DNA from: Doryteuthis pealeii
Taxonomy: Eukaryota; Mollusca; Cephalopoda; Myopsida; Loliginidae
Assembly (NCBI GenBank): GCA_023376005.1
Contig: CM042156.1
Location: 44,744,117 to 44,808,116, forward strand
Reading direction: 5' to 3'
DNA length: 64,000 bases
Below are positions 53,941 through 60,500 of the stretch, in pieces (positions within the stretch are counted from its first letter, which is position 1; every line of letters begins with the position of its first letter). The position numbers and the translations under genes are program-made. Below the pieces are notes generated by a model, which worked only from the letters and a program-made list of their open reading frames with translations, was not told the DNA's origin and ran no database searches.

Positions 53941-54465
53941 GGATACATTATAATTATAATATAATATTATCTTTATTTTCAACCATTATTAATTTTTTTT
54001 ATATGCCTCTTTTTCTCTATTAATTTAGTTAAATTTTATATTACTTGTTAAGCCATCCTGATAAGATAGGCTTAAGCCATCCTGATAAGATAGGCTACCA
54101 AATAGGCTTAAGCCATCCTGATAAGATAGGCTTAAGCCATCCTGATAAGATAGGCTTACCAAATAGGCTTAAGCCATCCTGATAAGATAGGCTTACCAAA
54201 TAGGCTTAAGCCATTGATTAGGCTTACCAAATAGGCTTAAGCCATCCTGATAAGATAGGCTTACCAAAGCAAAATGGATGCAAGTTGAGAATTTATTCCT
54301 TATCCAAACTGTTTACTATGAATTTCTTACAAATAGAAATATTAAAGTATACATTATCAGTATTTTCATTTGTTTCATTTCTTTTTTATTCTATTTGTTT
54401 AAAGGTTGAACAAATTATGGAGAAATTTGAGAAAGCAGTTTGAAGATCTTGATGTACGAACCTCA
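27064..54465 (+). CDS. CHMP1A: CHMP1A-type ESCRT-III subunit, 5' six exons, 3' end missing
   Basis: Charged multivesicular body protein 1, an ESCRT-III subunit that polymerises on membranes in endosomal sorting, abscission and nuclear-envelope closure and recruits VPS4 (family knowledge). Exons: 27064-27079, 46317-46336, 49838-49915, 50551-50697, 52839-52907, 54405-54465. They give [110 protein letters not shown], then [10 protein letters not shown] and on. The [18 protein letters not shown] and VTKN wording fits CHMP1A rather than CHMP1B. About 130 of roughly 196 residues are covered; the C-terminal region with the VPS4-binding MIM motif was not found up to 64000. An in-frame TAA precedes the ATG. 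The last exon has one extra base at about 54435 that creates a premature TGA, probably an assembly error. Confidence 0.9.
27960..27980 (+). repeat. Poly-T run
   Basis: About 21 T; comparable homopolymers occur at 29420-29442 (A), 41818-41844 (T) and 48016-48034 (T). Confidence 0.95.
28200..28960. repeat. Diverged inverted repeat in CHMP1A intron 1
   Basis: ACCAAAAATCAGAGAATTAT near 28246 and its complement-like GATAATTCCTTGATTTTTGG near 28919, with ATCAATGCATGATC / GATGCATTATAAAA inside. It resembles the fold-back element at 13206 in its TTTTCAGT segments, so it may be an old relative. Confidence 0.45.
30293..30317 (+). repeat. (TAGG)n microsatellite
   Basis: Six TAGG units in CHMP1A intron 1. 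Confidence 0.95.
30430..30655 (+). mobile_element. Retroposon B, 5' part
   Basis: Contains CAGCATATTC complement segments, CCTGCAGAGGGGTAAGACTC, and the ACCTGTTAGGGTC end of the body. Confidence 0.65.
30687..30897 (-). mobile_element. SINE C, 5' truncated, with 16-bp target duplication
   Basis: AATTTGAAATCATATA is repeated exactly at 30671-30686 and 30898-30913. The tRNA head is absent, so the copy was truncated on insertion as LINE machinery often does. Confidence 0.9.
31947..32200 (+). mobile_element. SINE A inserted in a LINE fragment
   Basis: Near-consensus copy starting GGGCCGGGTTAGCTCAGTCG, with box B TAGTTCGATACCGG and the end CGACTTTACTTTTTT. It interrupts the LINE reverse-transcriptase remnant that resumes after it. 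Confidence 0.9.
32235..32800 (+). mobile_element. Possible solo LTR inserted in the LINE
   Basis: It has promoter-like TATGAATATAAAGGCC near 32452, an AAAATAAAG signal near 32633, and a start and end of TGTATTG and TAACA type. It has a hairpin AGTAGTCGG/CCGACTACT near 32688-32711. No target duplication was found, so the class is only a suggestion. Confidence 0.35.
33030..33515 (+). mobile_element. Retroposon B with intact LINE-like tail
   Basis: The body from CATGACATGCAATACTCC through GTACCTGTTAGGGTCCCATC, then the tail GAGGTTGATATGCCG and CAAACCAAACC. Confidence 0.75.
33705..34190 (+). mobile_element. Retroposon B interrupted by MITE I
   Basis: The body piece GGTAGTAACTGTTAGGGTCC ends at about 33845 and a tail GGTTGATATGCCATTAAAC is at 34149-34185, with MITE I and other sequence between. 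Confidence 0.6.
33880..34082 (+). mobile_element. MITE family I, right part
   Basis: Matches the right half of 7776-9061: TTGGTATCATACTG, CACAACTTTTGG, and the end GAAAAATCGACCTACCCTA. The left end is missing; it abuts a family B retroposon. Confidence 0.6.
34264..34468. mobile_element. piggyBac-like MITE flanked by TTAA, second copy
   Basis: CTCTTAATGTCC to GGATGTTAAGAG, TTAA at 34260-34263 and 34469-34472. The body is alignable with 2975-3208 throughout and about 30 bp shorter. Confidence 0.8.
34675..34950 (-). mobile_element. SINE C
   Basis: Full-length minus-strand copy; near-identical AAGGGAATAACTATA / AAGGGGATAACCTATA flanks look like an ageing target duplication. Confidence 0.85.
35016..35532 (+). 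mobile_element. MITE family E interrupted by SINE A
   Basis: Both ends are present, but the body is split after ACTGTAAATA by the SINE at 35151-35402. After the SINE, the MITE resumes at CATTTCAATAG. This orders the insertions: MITE first, SINE later. Confidence 0.7.
35151..35402 (+). mobile_element. SINE A inserted in MITE E
   Basis: Near-consensus copy from GGGCCGGGTTAGCTCAGTCG to CGACTCTACTTTA. Confidence 0.9.
36216..37028. mobile_element. Long-TIR MITE (family H) with different, GC-richer interior
   Basis: 813 bp, same GGTAATTTATGAGG ends, with TCTATTTG duplicated perfectly at 36208-36215 and 37029-37036. Between the arms (about 36330-36650) is sequence not seen in the other copy and richer in GC than the flanks. 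It contains a 105-codon minus-strand frame (36333-36650) that I do not recognise. Confidence 0.85.
37560..38190 (+). other. Possible Penelope-type retroelement ends
   Basis: Segments GAGACCTAATAGGTCGAAATG (near 37768, palindromic) and GAAGGTCTAACAGACC with AAAATGTTGCATCG (near 38093) resemble the hairpin-like termini of Penelope-like elements. A tRNA-like GGTGTAGTGGTTAGAATCC (minus strand, near 37724) lies beside the first. No protein is recognised. Confidence 0.3.
38197..38476 (+). mobile_element. MITE family E, left end truncated
   Basis: Begins inside the left end at TGATAGGTAC and ends TATCAGCATCACTG. It lies between a Penelope-like patch and a LINE fragment. Confidence 0.6.
38525..38905 (-). 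pseudogene. LINE reverse-transcriptase C terminus, inverted copy
   Basis: On the minus strand it reads [20 protein letters not shown], then [51 protein letters not shown] and [10 protein letters not shown], with stops and shifts between. It is the same LINE type as 31655-32930 and preserves the middle that is missing there. Confidence 0.72.
38974..39261 (+). mobile_element. MITE family E
   Basis: CAGAGATGTTGATAG to TATCAGCATCACTG. The flanks CTAGG on both sides may be a short target duplication. It is immediately next to the LINE fragment at 38525-38905. Confidence 0.65.
39411..39643 (-). mobile_element. SINE A
   Basis: Full-length minus-strand copy, ending in the tRNA head CTAACCCGGCCCC. 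Confidence 0.88.
39798..40039 (-). mobile_element. SINE A
   Basis: Second minus-strand copy 155 bases from the previous one; both pol III boxes are intact (CTACCGACTGAGCTAACC). Confidence 0.88.
40607..41228 (+). mobile_element. Helitron-like element copy F4
   Basis: Same family, same hairpin (41201-41215) and CTAG end. Both flanks contain TACAAATAAAA, which could be a target duplication or element sequence; this leaves the exact boundaries open. It lies in CHMP1A intron 1. Confidence 0.58.
41373..41580 (+). repeat. 41-bp minisatellite
   Basis: Five units of CCTTTGGTTGTTCCTTGGTG followed by TCCCTTAATGTTGGGTATGAT, with small indels, in CHMP1A intron 1. Confidence 0.9.
42285..42725 (+). pseudogene. 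LINE ORF2 C terminus with 3' tail
   Basis: Reads [30 protein letters not shown], then in another frame [38 protein letters not shown]...C-x2-C is the end of LINE ORF2 proteins with an RNase H-type region. The 3' UTR ends GGGTTGATATGCCGTTAAAA and CCAATCAACCAACCAACC. The tail matches retroposon B. Confidence 0.75.
42776..43140 (+). mobile_element. Retroposon B, 5' part
   Basis: Contains GTAGAATATGCTGACTGCAC, CATGCAACACTCCACTTTGG, and CCTTTTTATCATATAAGTGC. It sits 50 bases after the LINE tail at 42686-42725. Confidence 0.65.
43985..44276 (+). pseudogene. Fragment of an unclassified mobile-element protein
   Basis: The frame reads [69 protein letters not shown]. The [16 protein letters not shown] segment recalls a PCHTQAVER-type motif I associate with mobile-element proteins repeated in invertebrate genomes. 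That link is from memory and uncertain. Its 3' flank recurs at 55548-55610, which supports a repeat origin. Confidence 0.45.
44802..45091 (+). mobile_element. SINE C, full length, 14-bp target duplication
   Basis: TATATTAAAATCAT at 44788-44801 and 45092-45105. It contains the complete head (CACGTGGTGTAATGG; GAGTTCAAATCC), body and tail; a good reference copy. Confidence 0.92.
45901..46152 (-). mobile_element. SINE A in CHMP1A intron 1
   Basis: Full-length minus-strand copy, 164 bases upstream of the 20-nt exon 2. Confidence 0.88.
46317..46336 (+). CDS. CHMP1A: CHMP1A exon 2 (20-nt micro-exon)
   Basis: Twenty bases coding the end of a Glu codon and MLFQLK, between a TATAG acceptor and a GTAAGT donor. 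It is found by its fit to the family N terminus and to the phases of exons 1 and 3. Intron 1 upstream is about 19.2 kb. No competing candidate was found. Confidence 0.83.
46400..46870 (-). mobile_element. LTR-like repeat, copy 1
   Basis: On the minus strand it has GGGGATTATCTTCC, a TTACATTACTGTAAGT segment, CAGCATGGACTA, and TATATTAAATGTTTTGTC near its end. It aligns in order with 48297-48755. The layout (promoter side, then AATAAA-like ATTAAA) suggests an LTR; flanking duplications are not visible. Confidence 0.4.
46976..47165 (+). pseudogene. LINE C-terminal zinc-finger scrap
   Basis: Same ORF end as 20560-20760: AKRSR-like start, then TCDICG and [15 protein letters not shown]. Repeated at 47432-47590, and inverted at 54595-54790. 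Confidence 0.65.
47225..47390 (+). mobile_element. SINE D (tRNA-like head, poly-T tail)
   Basis: Head CATGGTGTAATGGTTAGC with a GTTCGATCATCC box-B-like segment, body ACCTTGTGTCAAATCGTACC, tail GGTTGGGTAAATTTTT. A near-identical copy is at 47880-48035 and a diverged one at 47735-47870. Confidence 0.7.
47432..47590 (+). pseudogene. LINE C-terminal zinc-finger scrap, duplicate
   Basis: Near-identical to 47030-47165; part of the composite tandem duplication. Confidence 0.65.
47735..47870 (+). mobile_element. SINE D, diverged copy
   Basis: CATGGTGTAATGGTTACCAG to CTCAGGTTGGGTAGATAATTC. Confidence 0.65.
47880..48035 (+). mobile_element. SINE D, copy nearly identical to 47225
   Basis: Differs from the first copy by a few bases. 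Its 3' flank (AACTTGAGTCTTTACAATCA) also matches, so it belongs to a segmental tandem duplication rather than a fresh insertion. Confidence 0.7.
48297..48760 (-). mobile_element. LTR-like repeat, copy 2
   Basis: On the minus strand it starts TGTAATGGGTATTGCCGATA, has a TGTATTTAAGCGGC TATA-like element and ATTAAATGTTTTGTCCC, and ends near ATCATACA. It is more complete than copy 1 and separated from it by LINE and SINE scraps, so the two are not the ends of one intact element. Confidence 0.45.
49467..49677 (+). mobile_element. SINE C, 5' truncated, 14-bp target duplication
   Basis: TATATTGATTCTTT at 49453-49466 and 49678-49691. It starts within the body at TTTCACATGGCGC. It lies in CHMP1A intron 2, about 150 bases before exon 3. 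Confidence 0.9.
49838..49915 (+). CDS. CHMP1A: CHMP1A exon 3
   Basis: Codes [20 protein letters not shown] and QNRVKK, 26 codons in phase 0, after a TTTTTAG acceptor and before GTAAGG. It matches human [20 protein letters not shown], the basic first helix region that binds membrane in ESCRT-III proteins. Confidence 0.93.
50117..50238 (-). mobile_element. SINE A fragment
   Basis: Only the central body is recognisable (GAGTGCCACACCTACCTTCA), with T-run expansion; both ends are missing. Confidence 0.5.
50237..50464 (+). mobile_element. MITE family E, 3' two thirds
   Basis: Starts at CTGTAAATACATTCC and runs to CATCAGCATCACTG. A separate 5' scrap of the family, AGAGATGCTGATAGG, is at 50922. It lies in CHMP1A intron 3, 86 bases before exon 4. 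Confidence 0.6.
50551..50697 (+). CDS. CHMP1A: CHMP1A exon 4
   Basis: Codes [40 protein letters not shown] and VQTALTMKQ, 49 codons, phase 0 at both ends. This is the longest and most conserved exon; the human counterpart reads [20 protein letters not shown] onward. The acceptor is GACAG and the donor GTAAG. Confidence 0.95.
51057..51575. mobile_element. Fold-back element, CHMP1A intron 4
   Basis: Arms of about 175 bp start TAATATAAAGATTTTGAAGG at both ends and include GGAAGTAAAATTCCATC and TACTTATCCCACGGCGA segments, with a 160-base centre that is GC-richer and unlike the flanks. Target duplication is not clear. Confidence 0.8.
51657..52110 (+). repeat. Imperfect tandem duplication of about 310 bp
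   Basis: CCAATAAATAAAT...ATCTTTTTAAACTTTAATTT occurs at 51661 and again at 51968, each followed by GTAAATAAATA and CATTGAAAAA segments. Confidence 0.7.
52147..52773 (-). mobile_element. Helitron-like element copy F5
   Basis: Inverted relative to the other copies. On the minus strand it starts A|TCTTATTATAATGG and ends in the GCACCC/GGGTGC hairpin and CTAG|T. It occupies CHMP1A intron 4 up to about 65 bases before exon 5, so the acceptor's T-rich tract directly follows the element. Confidence 0.6.
52839..52907 (+). CDS. CHMP1A: CHMP1A exon 5
   Basis: Codes [20 protein letters not shown] and LPK, 23 codons in phase 0, with a CTAG acceptor after a T-rich tract and a GTGAGT donor. It matches human [20 protein letters not shown]. 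The Helitron-like copy at 52147-52773 ends about 65 bases upstream. Confidence 0.93.
53012..53112. mobile_element. Half copy of the hAT-like MITE
   Basis: GGACCATATGACCTTTAGG and the following 80 bases match the left half of 5800-6028, then the sequence changes abruptly to a C-rich segment. No right end was found. Confidence 0.7.
53113..53460 (+). other. Unusually C-rich segment joined to a MITE half
   Basis: About 350 bases of pyrimidine-rich sequence, far more GC than its surroundings. It has an AATAAAG polyadenylation-like signal near 53321 and a GATGAAGACGTCTGTG segment of the kind seen near ends of some retroelements. No ORF is recognised. It could be the interior of a longer relative of the adjacent MITE or a separate insertion. 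Confidence 0.35.
53460..53940 (+). repeat. TA-rich microsatellites
   Basis: (TA)n runs at 53462-53496, 53634-53660 and 53906-53936 around otherwise unrecognised sequence. Similar runs occur at 6629, 37365, 37978, 38477, 54560, 56083 and 57071. Confidence 0.9.
54052..54267 (+). repeat. Composite minisatellite AAGCCATCCTGATAAGATAG
   Basis: Eight units of a 24-base core, several with an added TACCAAATAGGCT, giving alternating short and long units. It ends 138 bases before CHMP1A exon 6. Confidence 0.92.
54405..54465 (+). pseudogene. CHMP1A: CHMP1A exon 6, frameshifted as assembled
   Basis: Begins [10 protein letters not shown] in frame, but a surplus G at about 54435 turns the next codons into Ala-Val-stop. 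Read one base later, the sequence gives [10 protein letters not shown], which matches the family (human QVQNLDVHTS). A GTAAGG donor follows at 54466. The N at 54805 and the indel-rich sequence after it point to a sequencing or gap-fill error rather than a dead gene; a true pseudogene cannot be excluded from one sequence. Confidence 0.75.
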
Positions 54466-54594
54466 GTAAGGTAGTTGCTTTCATTATTTTTCAGATTACA
54501 CTCTGACAAAACATTCTGAATTGTTAAAACTCTTATATATAAAAATGCAACGTGTTTTATATATATATATATAGATATTATTCATTGCAAGTTC

Positions 54595-54790
54595 AGTCTT
54601 GAAAGACTGATAAAAGTTTTTGTGTGCCCCTGAAGTTCAGCGCCTCCTGTGACTATGAAGTCCTATGTTTGAGAAACATTCTCGACCACAGATTTTGCAT
54701 TTGTAGGTTGTCCCTGTAGATGATGATGTTCGATGCTTTGTTGCTGTTGCTTTCTTATGGACCTCTTAGCTTCATGATGTGTATCAGGGT
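54595..54790 (-). pseudogene. LINE C-terminal zinc-finger scrap, inverted
   Basis: Minus-strand copy of the same tail, ending 15 bases before the N at 54805. It lies just after the last CHMP1A exon seen. Confidence 0.6.
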
Positions 54791-54804
54791 GATCTCCTCT
54801 TTTT

Positions 54805-54805
54805 N
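54805..54805 (+). other. Ambiguous base (N)
   Basis: The only undetermined base in the window, inside an ATTTTTN-GAGAG context after the inverted LINE scrap; marks a weak point or join in the assembly. Confidence 0.98.
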
Positions 54806-56440
54806 GAGAGAGTCTCAAATTTGTGAGCTAAAAATCAACAATTCTGCAAAATTTAAACTGATTACTTGTGTTGCCACTCCTCTGCTGAATCTTATTCTTT
54901 ATGAGTGTTGTCACTCACCAAATATGCCATTCTGTTTATATTATGATAGGTAAGAGAAGTAATGTACAGAAAGGAGAAAAGAGAGATACAAGAAAGTATA
55001 GGGAGGGCGTGGATGCATGGAGTGATTAATGCTAATAGTTTTCAAATTTAACATAATGAAGATTAAGAACGAAAAAAAAGTGAGATTCAAATCAATTATT
55101 AGACTTTTTACATATTGAATACATGCAGGTCTTAAATAAAATTAACGTTACTATAATTTCAATTCCATGGTATGCTAGTTGTTCAAATTGTAGAAAAGGT
55201 AGTAATTCGGGTTCTCAAATGAGATATGGGATGAGGTGCAACCAAACAAGATGTGGAAGGGGTCAGAATTACTTTTTGCATGTGTCTCAAGAAAAAAGAG
55301 TTTAAATAACTATGAAGAATATAAACAAAATGTACTTTGGCAATAAATAACCACCAAGAGTTGACATGCTATAAATCAACCACTCATGCCTAGAAAAAAG
55401 GGTGAGTGAATATTTTATTTACATTAAATAAAATAAAAGGTTTTGCATAATTCATGAAATCTTGTTTTTAAAACAACAAAAACAGCTACACTTTTGTTTT
55501 AGTTTTAAGAAAATAAATTTTAAATTTTCTTACTTTTTTTTTCAGAAAATATTAATTTTTCTGCAAGTTTCATGTGTTTTATATAGGGGAGGGGGGGTAA
55601 ATTTTCACATAGTTTTATAATGAAAAAATTTGAGAATTTTTTATTACCACCCTTTGCGAGTTTGACCATATCTAGTTTTAGAACATTCGACCCCATTCAG
55701 TTATTTTTATGCCGACACGTTTTTGTTTCATTCCTTCTTGATGCAATCAATTTAAGGCATTATGGGTTATCCACATACGACTGATCAGGTGGCCCACTGT
55801 GGAGTGGAGTCATATCAACATATTTGCATTTTGGTACTTCTCTTAGACCAGGATCCTTTGGCACCAAAATTTGGCCAATCCATCTCTCCAAAATGGATTT
55901 TTACTAACAGGTGTTTTGAATCAAAATATTTCTCTTTTCCACTAATACACATGTTATATTTTTACTATATGCTAGGTCGGTCACTCACATTCCATTTCTT
56001 GTGACAGCAGTTCACTTGCATGGCGAACATAAAATAGTACAAAATTTGAAGCAGTGACTTTTTATTAAAAACCAACTAAAATTTATATATATATATATAT
56101 ATAATATATAACATACAAATTACGAAAACAGACACCTATGTATATATTATATGTGTATTATTATATTATATATATATTTATATATAATATGTTTCAATAT
56201 ATGTATTGATCAACCTGAAGCAAGTACCAGAATATCTGAAACACGTGTTCGTATGGTGCAATAAAAGAATAAAACATTTTTTCTGAGAAGATACATTTTG
56301 GCGGACTTCTTTTTTTTAAAATATTATTTTCCCGTTGGAACAGAACATACTTTATTATATATTATATTATAATATTATTTATAATTATTTCCCTCTACCA
56401 AAAATGAATAAGGAATTTACTTCTATACTTTTGATGTTGG
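54806..56440. other. Unassigned AT-rich sequence after the N
   Basis: Contains the Cys-bearing frame at 55123, a retroposon tail-like GAGTTGACATGCTATAAATC at 55358, a flank shared with 44279-44340, and (TA)n runs near 56083. No exon is recognised. Confidence 0.4.
55123..55305 (+). other. Cysteine-bearing open frame upstream of the repeated flank
   Basis: 60 codons with SCSNCRKGSNSGSQMRYGMR and CNQTRCG, four or five Cys that could form a zinc ribbon. It is about 240 bases before the flank shared with the element at 43985. I do not recognise the protein; it may be another part of the same element or chance. Confidence 0.25.
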
Positions 56441-56599
56441 TTGGATTTTACATGCATGGTAAAGCATGGGTCCTTTATGCAGTAGAAGAGTATCTTTAAT
56501 TATGAACGTTAAGTGCACGACTTGTTTTATGTGGTTCTGTCATATTATACTCATTTAGTTTTTAAACACATGTTTTTTTCACGAACTCATCTTTGTTCT

Positions 56600-56860
56600 A
56601 TTTAACCCCATAGATGGCACCCTACAGGTATACCACTCCAGATAGAGTGGATGGGAGTAATGGTGTAGTGAAGGGTACTCCAATTCCCGGCAGAGTTCCA
56701 AAACTTGAATTTCACCATCAAGATAGAGTTAATGTCATACCCAGCATAAGACCCTCAGCACTGCTTCTAGGCACATGTATGATAAAAAGGGGTTAAGCTT
56801 TTGACATAAGGGCAATAGGGTTGTGGAAGAACATACCATATAGGTTTGACTCGGTGTAAG
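56600..56860 (-). mobile_element. Retroposon B with many small indels
   Basis: Recognisable as CATAGATGGCACCCTACAGG onward, but single bases are missing every 10-20 positions compared with upstream copies. Another copy is at 57095-57410. Confidence 0.65.
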
Positions 56861-57094
56861 GGCTACGATGATTCGTTGCGTATGTAGGCTCTCTGGGTCA
56901 CTGGCGTGTTTTTACGCGCATTCAAGCAGCCCGATTGCATGGGATCAGATTTTACAGGACAGCGACATTGCTCTCGGATGCATCGAAGATAATGTCAAAT
57001 ACAACGCAATCGCAGTTAGCTAGATGCTTGGGACGTAGCTATTGATACAATTTTTTAATAATAGGATATAGGTATATATATATACGTGTATTTA

Positions 57095-57410
57095 CCCATA
57101 TATGGACCGCTAACAGGTACTACATTCCGGGTCAGAATGGACGCAGGGCAATGGTGATGAAAGGTTGGCTCCATTCCCAACTCACAATCACTGGAACCTC
57201 ACATCAGATAGAGTTTAACGTCATTCCAGGACTGTAAGACCCGCAACCTGCATAGATAAAAAAGGGATTGGGGCTTTGCCATAAGGGCAATAGTTGGGAA
57301 AATTATATAGGTGCTAGGGTTGACGTGACCAGGCCAATTGATCGAGGGGGCTTTCCGAGCGCTCATACTAAGCCCAAATAGGGCAAGTGGAGTATTGCCG
57401 TAATGTAAAG
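57095..57410 (-). mobile_element. Retroposon B with many small indels
   Basis: CTAACAGGTACTACATTCCG to AAGTGGAGTATTGCCG; the same loss pattern. A tail-like CATATCACCCATCAGGGG segment is at 57553. Confidence 0.65.
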
Positions 57411-57599
57411 TCTTCTTTTAATTGGTAATTTGAAGTGGTCTTTTGGTCCCATCTATGATTTACCAAGATAGTCGCACTAACTTCTACTGTTAAACTAGAG
57501 GTTGAAATGTTTAGTTTATTTAATGTTTTGTTTGTTTATTGGATTTTGAATAGGCATATCACCCATCAGGGGTTATGTCATTGCTTACAACGGTTAAGA

Positions 57600-60500
57600 A
57601 GTTTACATATCGTGTATTTAATTTTAACTTTTTAGTAATTGGTTTTAACAATGTGTTAGCATTCATTTGAGGGATTATGTTATATGGTTTGATTTGGTTT
57701 CAGGTCTTATTCTATGGTAATATTTATTTCCCTCCCCCAAACGCTCAAAAAGAGAGAGAAATATCCTCCATGTTGACATTTTCAAAACGATTTCATATTG
57801 TTTGCTTTTAAAATAGAACAGTTTTCTGATGTGAGGCAAAAAAACCTGCTTTCCATGAATAAGTGGTCTTAACTGTCAAGGTGTTCACATTGATTTATCA
57901 CATTGTGGTTTTTGTCTTGTTTTGATGTATATAGGGTGCGTTAGTTTGTATTACATTGCGTAATCGGGATCATATGACTTTGTTCTTTCTAGCTCCGTTA
58001 AAAGTTGGTCTCCAGCCTTCCAAAGTGGGGTTTGATTAGGAGAGTTATTGTGGATGTTGGTTATTCCAGGTTGTTTATTTTAAAAATCAGTACAAGTAAA
58101 TATATTTTTGGTTTGGATTTCATAAAAGTTAATAAGGGGGTAAGGGTTGACCTAGCAAAAAATATTCCCTAATATATTTTAAGAAAAAAGCTATTTTAAA
58201 CATATTCATCTATCGGTGAAAGATTATAAAAAATTTTTTTCCGTGAAATCTGATCTGTAATTGATTTTTCATTGACTTTAAAAAAAAAAAATTACTGTGA
58301 CGTAAGAAAAAGAGACCAATCTCCATTATTAATAATATATATGAATGGTTGGGGTATGATGTGTCATCAAACACATGACAAAAAATTTATTCAGTAGTTT
58401 TTGTATGGCATTTAATTTTTTGGTGATTCTTGCAATCAATTTGACTGAGAGACCTACAGTTATTAAGCCTGTGCTTTACCCCAAACACAGACCGTGATTT
58501 CATCACTGGTCTTTCAAGATAAAGCAAAATGCAGCAGTGGGCCAATAACAATTAATAAAACAAGTCACCTTGTTTAAGGATGGCCAGATCTATCAAGAGA
58601 TTTTGGAAAAAGAAAGAAAAGAAATGAATTGGGGTAGACGGGGGAAAGGAAGAGGTTCTGATTTATCCTTCTCTCTTCTAATAAAGTTTTGTAGTTGGCC
58701 TGGATGTGAGTGTTAGTTAACGATGAAGTAATACTGGTTGCTTGTAGTGGGCATTAATAATGCTGGCTATTCAACTGACTCAATCAGTTTTGGAAAATGT
58801 AATCATTGAAGTACAGTAATTAAATATTTGTTTTTTTTTTTTTTTTCTTTTTTTTTCTTGAGCTTCAAGAAGAGCACGGATTCATTTTCTTTGCAATTTG
58901 AATTTTTCTGTTTCAATTGAGTTTAATATCTTTTCACGCCTAACAGGATATACAGGGTGTACCCCTTCCAAAGAAACAGAACCCAAATTCTGTTTTTTTG
59001 GGTCAGCCTGTTATAATAATAACCATTATGTCGACTTCCAGCACGAAAAAGACAAAAAAAAAAACAGAACTAAATTCTGTTTTTTGGGGGTTACCTTATA
59101 CATTACTGGGATGCAGACTACGCCTCAAAAAGAACCAAATTGTTTTTTTGTCACCTGTCATTGAGGTTTGGGGACTGCATGCAAATGCTTTATATTGCCT
59201 GTTAATTCCTTTGACAAATTCCCTATAATCTTGAATACACATTCTGCTAACGCCTTATACAAGCCTGACATGTCATATCCCATTGGTGGGAGTGTCAAAT
59301 TAGCAAATTGGGTTCCGTTGCAGAGAATTTCATCTTGTCAAGATTGGATGTCGAACTAAAATTGAAGAAACACAAGAACACAAGCCTTTCAGCCTCTTAG
59401 ATGCACTCCTTTCATCAGTATGGCAATTGTGTCACCTACCTTTCAGAGGTTACGGTTACAGATACGGTGCTGCACATTTTATGCTTGTATCCTATCATCT
59501 CTATCCTAAGCAGCCTATTAACACCTCTGGACGTCATGTTTTGCTTTGCATTTGAGATATTGGTGAATTCATTGGGTGGAGCCAACTCAACCGACCCAGA
59601 GTGAATGCGCAGCAGTAGTAAGTATTTGAAAAAGAGATATAAGTTCTGGTATTGAGATTTAGAAGTGGTTATTTCAAGCTATACATGCCTCAAATGTTCA
59701 GCTCTCATTTTTTTAAGGATTGCTCCTTCACTTAGCAGTAGCTTCGTGTGTTTTTCTGATCTCTTTTTTCAAGAAATAAATTTTTTTCATCTGAATTCTA
59801 AAATGATTATTTTAACAGTAATAATTTTCTTTTAGAATAATTATTCAAATTGTTAAAAATGTTTCAAGACATAATTCATTGAAACTGCCTCAAAAACGAT
59901 TTATTGTAAAAGAAATATTATTTAGAAGTTTAATGAAAACAAGTTTATTTTCCGCTAAAAAAACAAAACAAAAAAGAAAAACCAGATAAAAGCACTAAGG
60001 GTTGGTACGCTGACTGTTAATTGAAGGTAGGATTTTTTATTAAAAAAGATAAAATAAAAATTAATTGGAAAAATCAGGAGTGCGTTTTTGAAGATTAACC
60101 ACAGCTGTAGCCAATCTGATTTGGAAGGTTGAAAAGAAACTATCTAATGACATCTGGACTTGTGTCATTTATTTTACCTACAGGGGGTGCAATAATATCC
60201 CTGTGATACCCTGAGAAAGGCATAACTATAGTGGGGGGACCAATTTTCGGCGCACAGGACTTAGTTAATCTTACAGGAATCTGGGACTTTTAAATGAATT
60301 TTAAATCATTAATTAAATTCGATTTTTTGGTTTTCAAATTTTGTTTTATTTTTTTCAAAACTTACTGTCTCTACCGTTTTTGTTATAAAGTTTTAATAAA
60401 TAGAACATAACATACCTGTTATTTCCTTTAAATTGATTTTTACAATATGAGTTTATTTTTTCTCTTTTAAGATCCAAAAAAGAAATTAAGGCAGCAAGAA

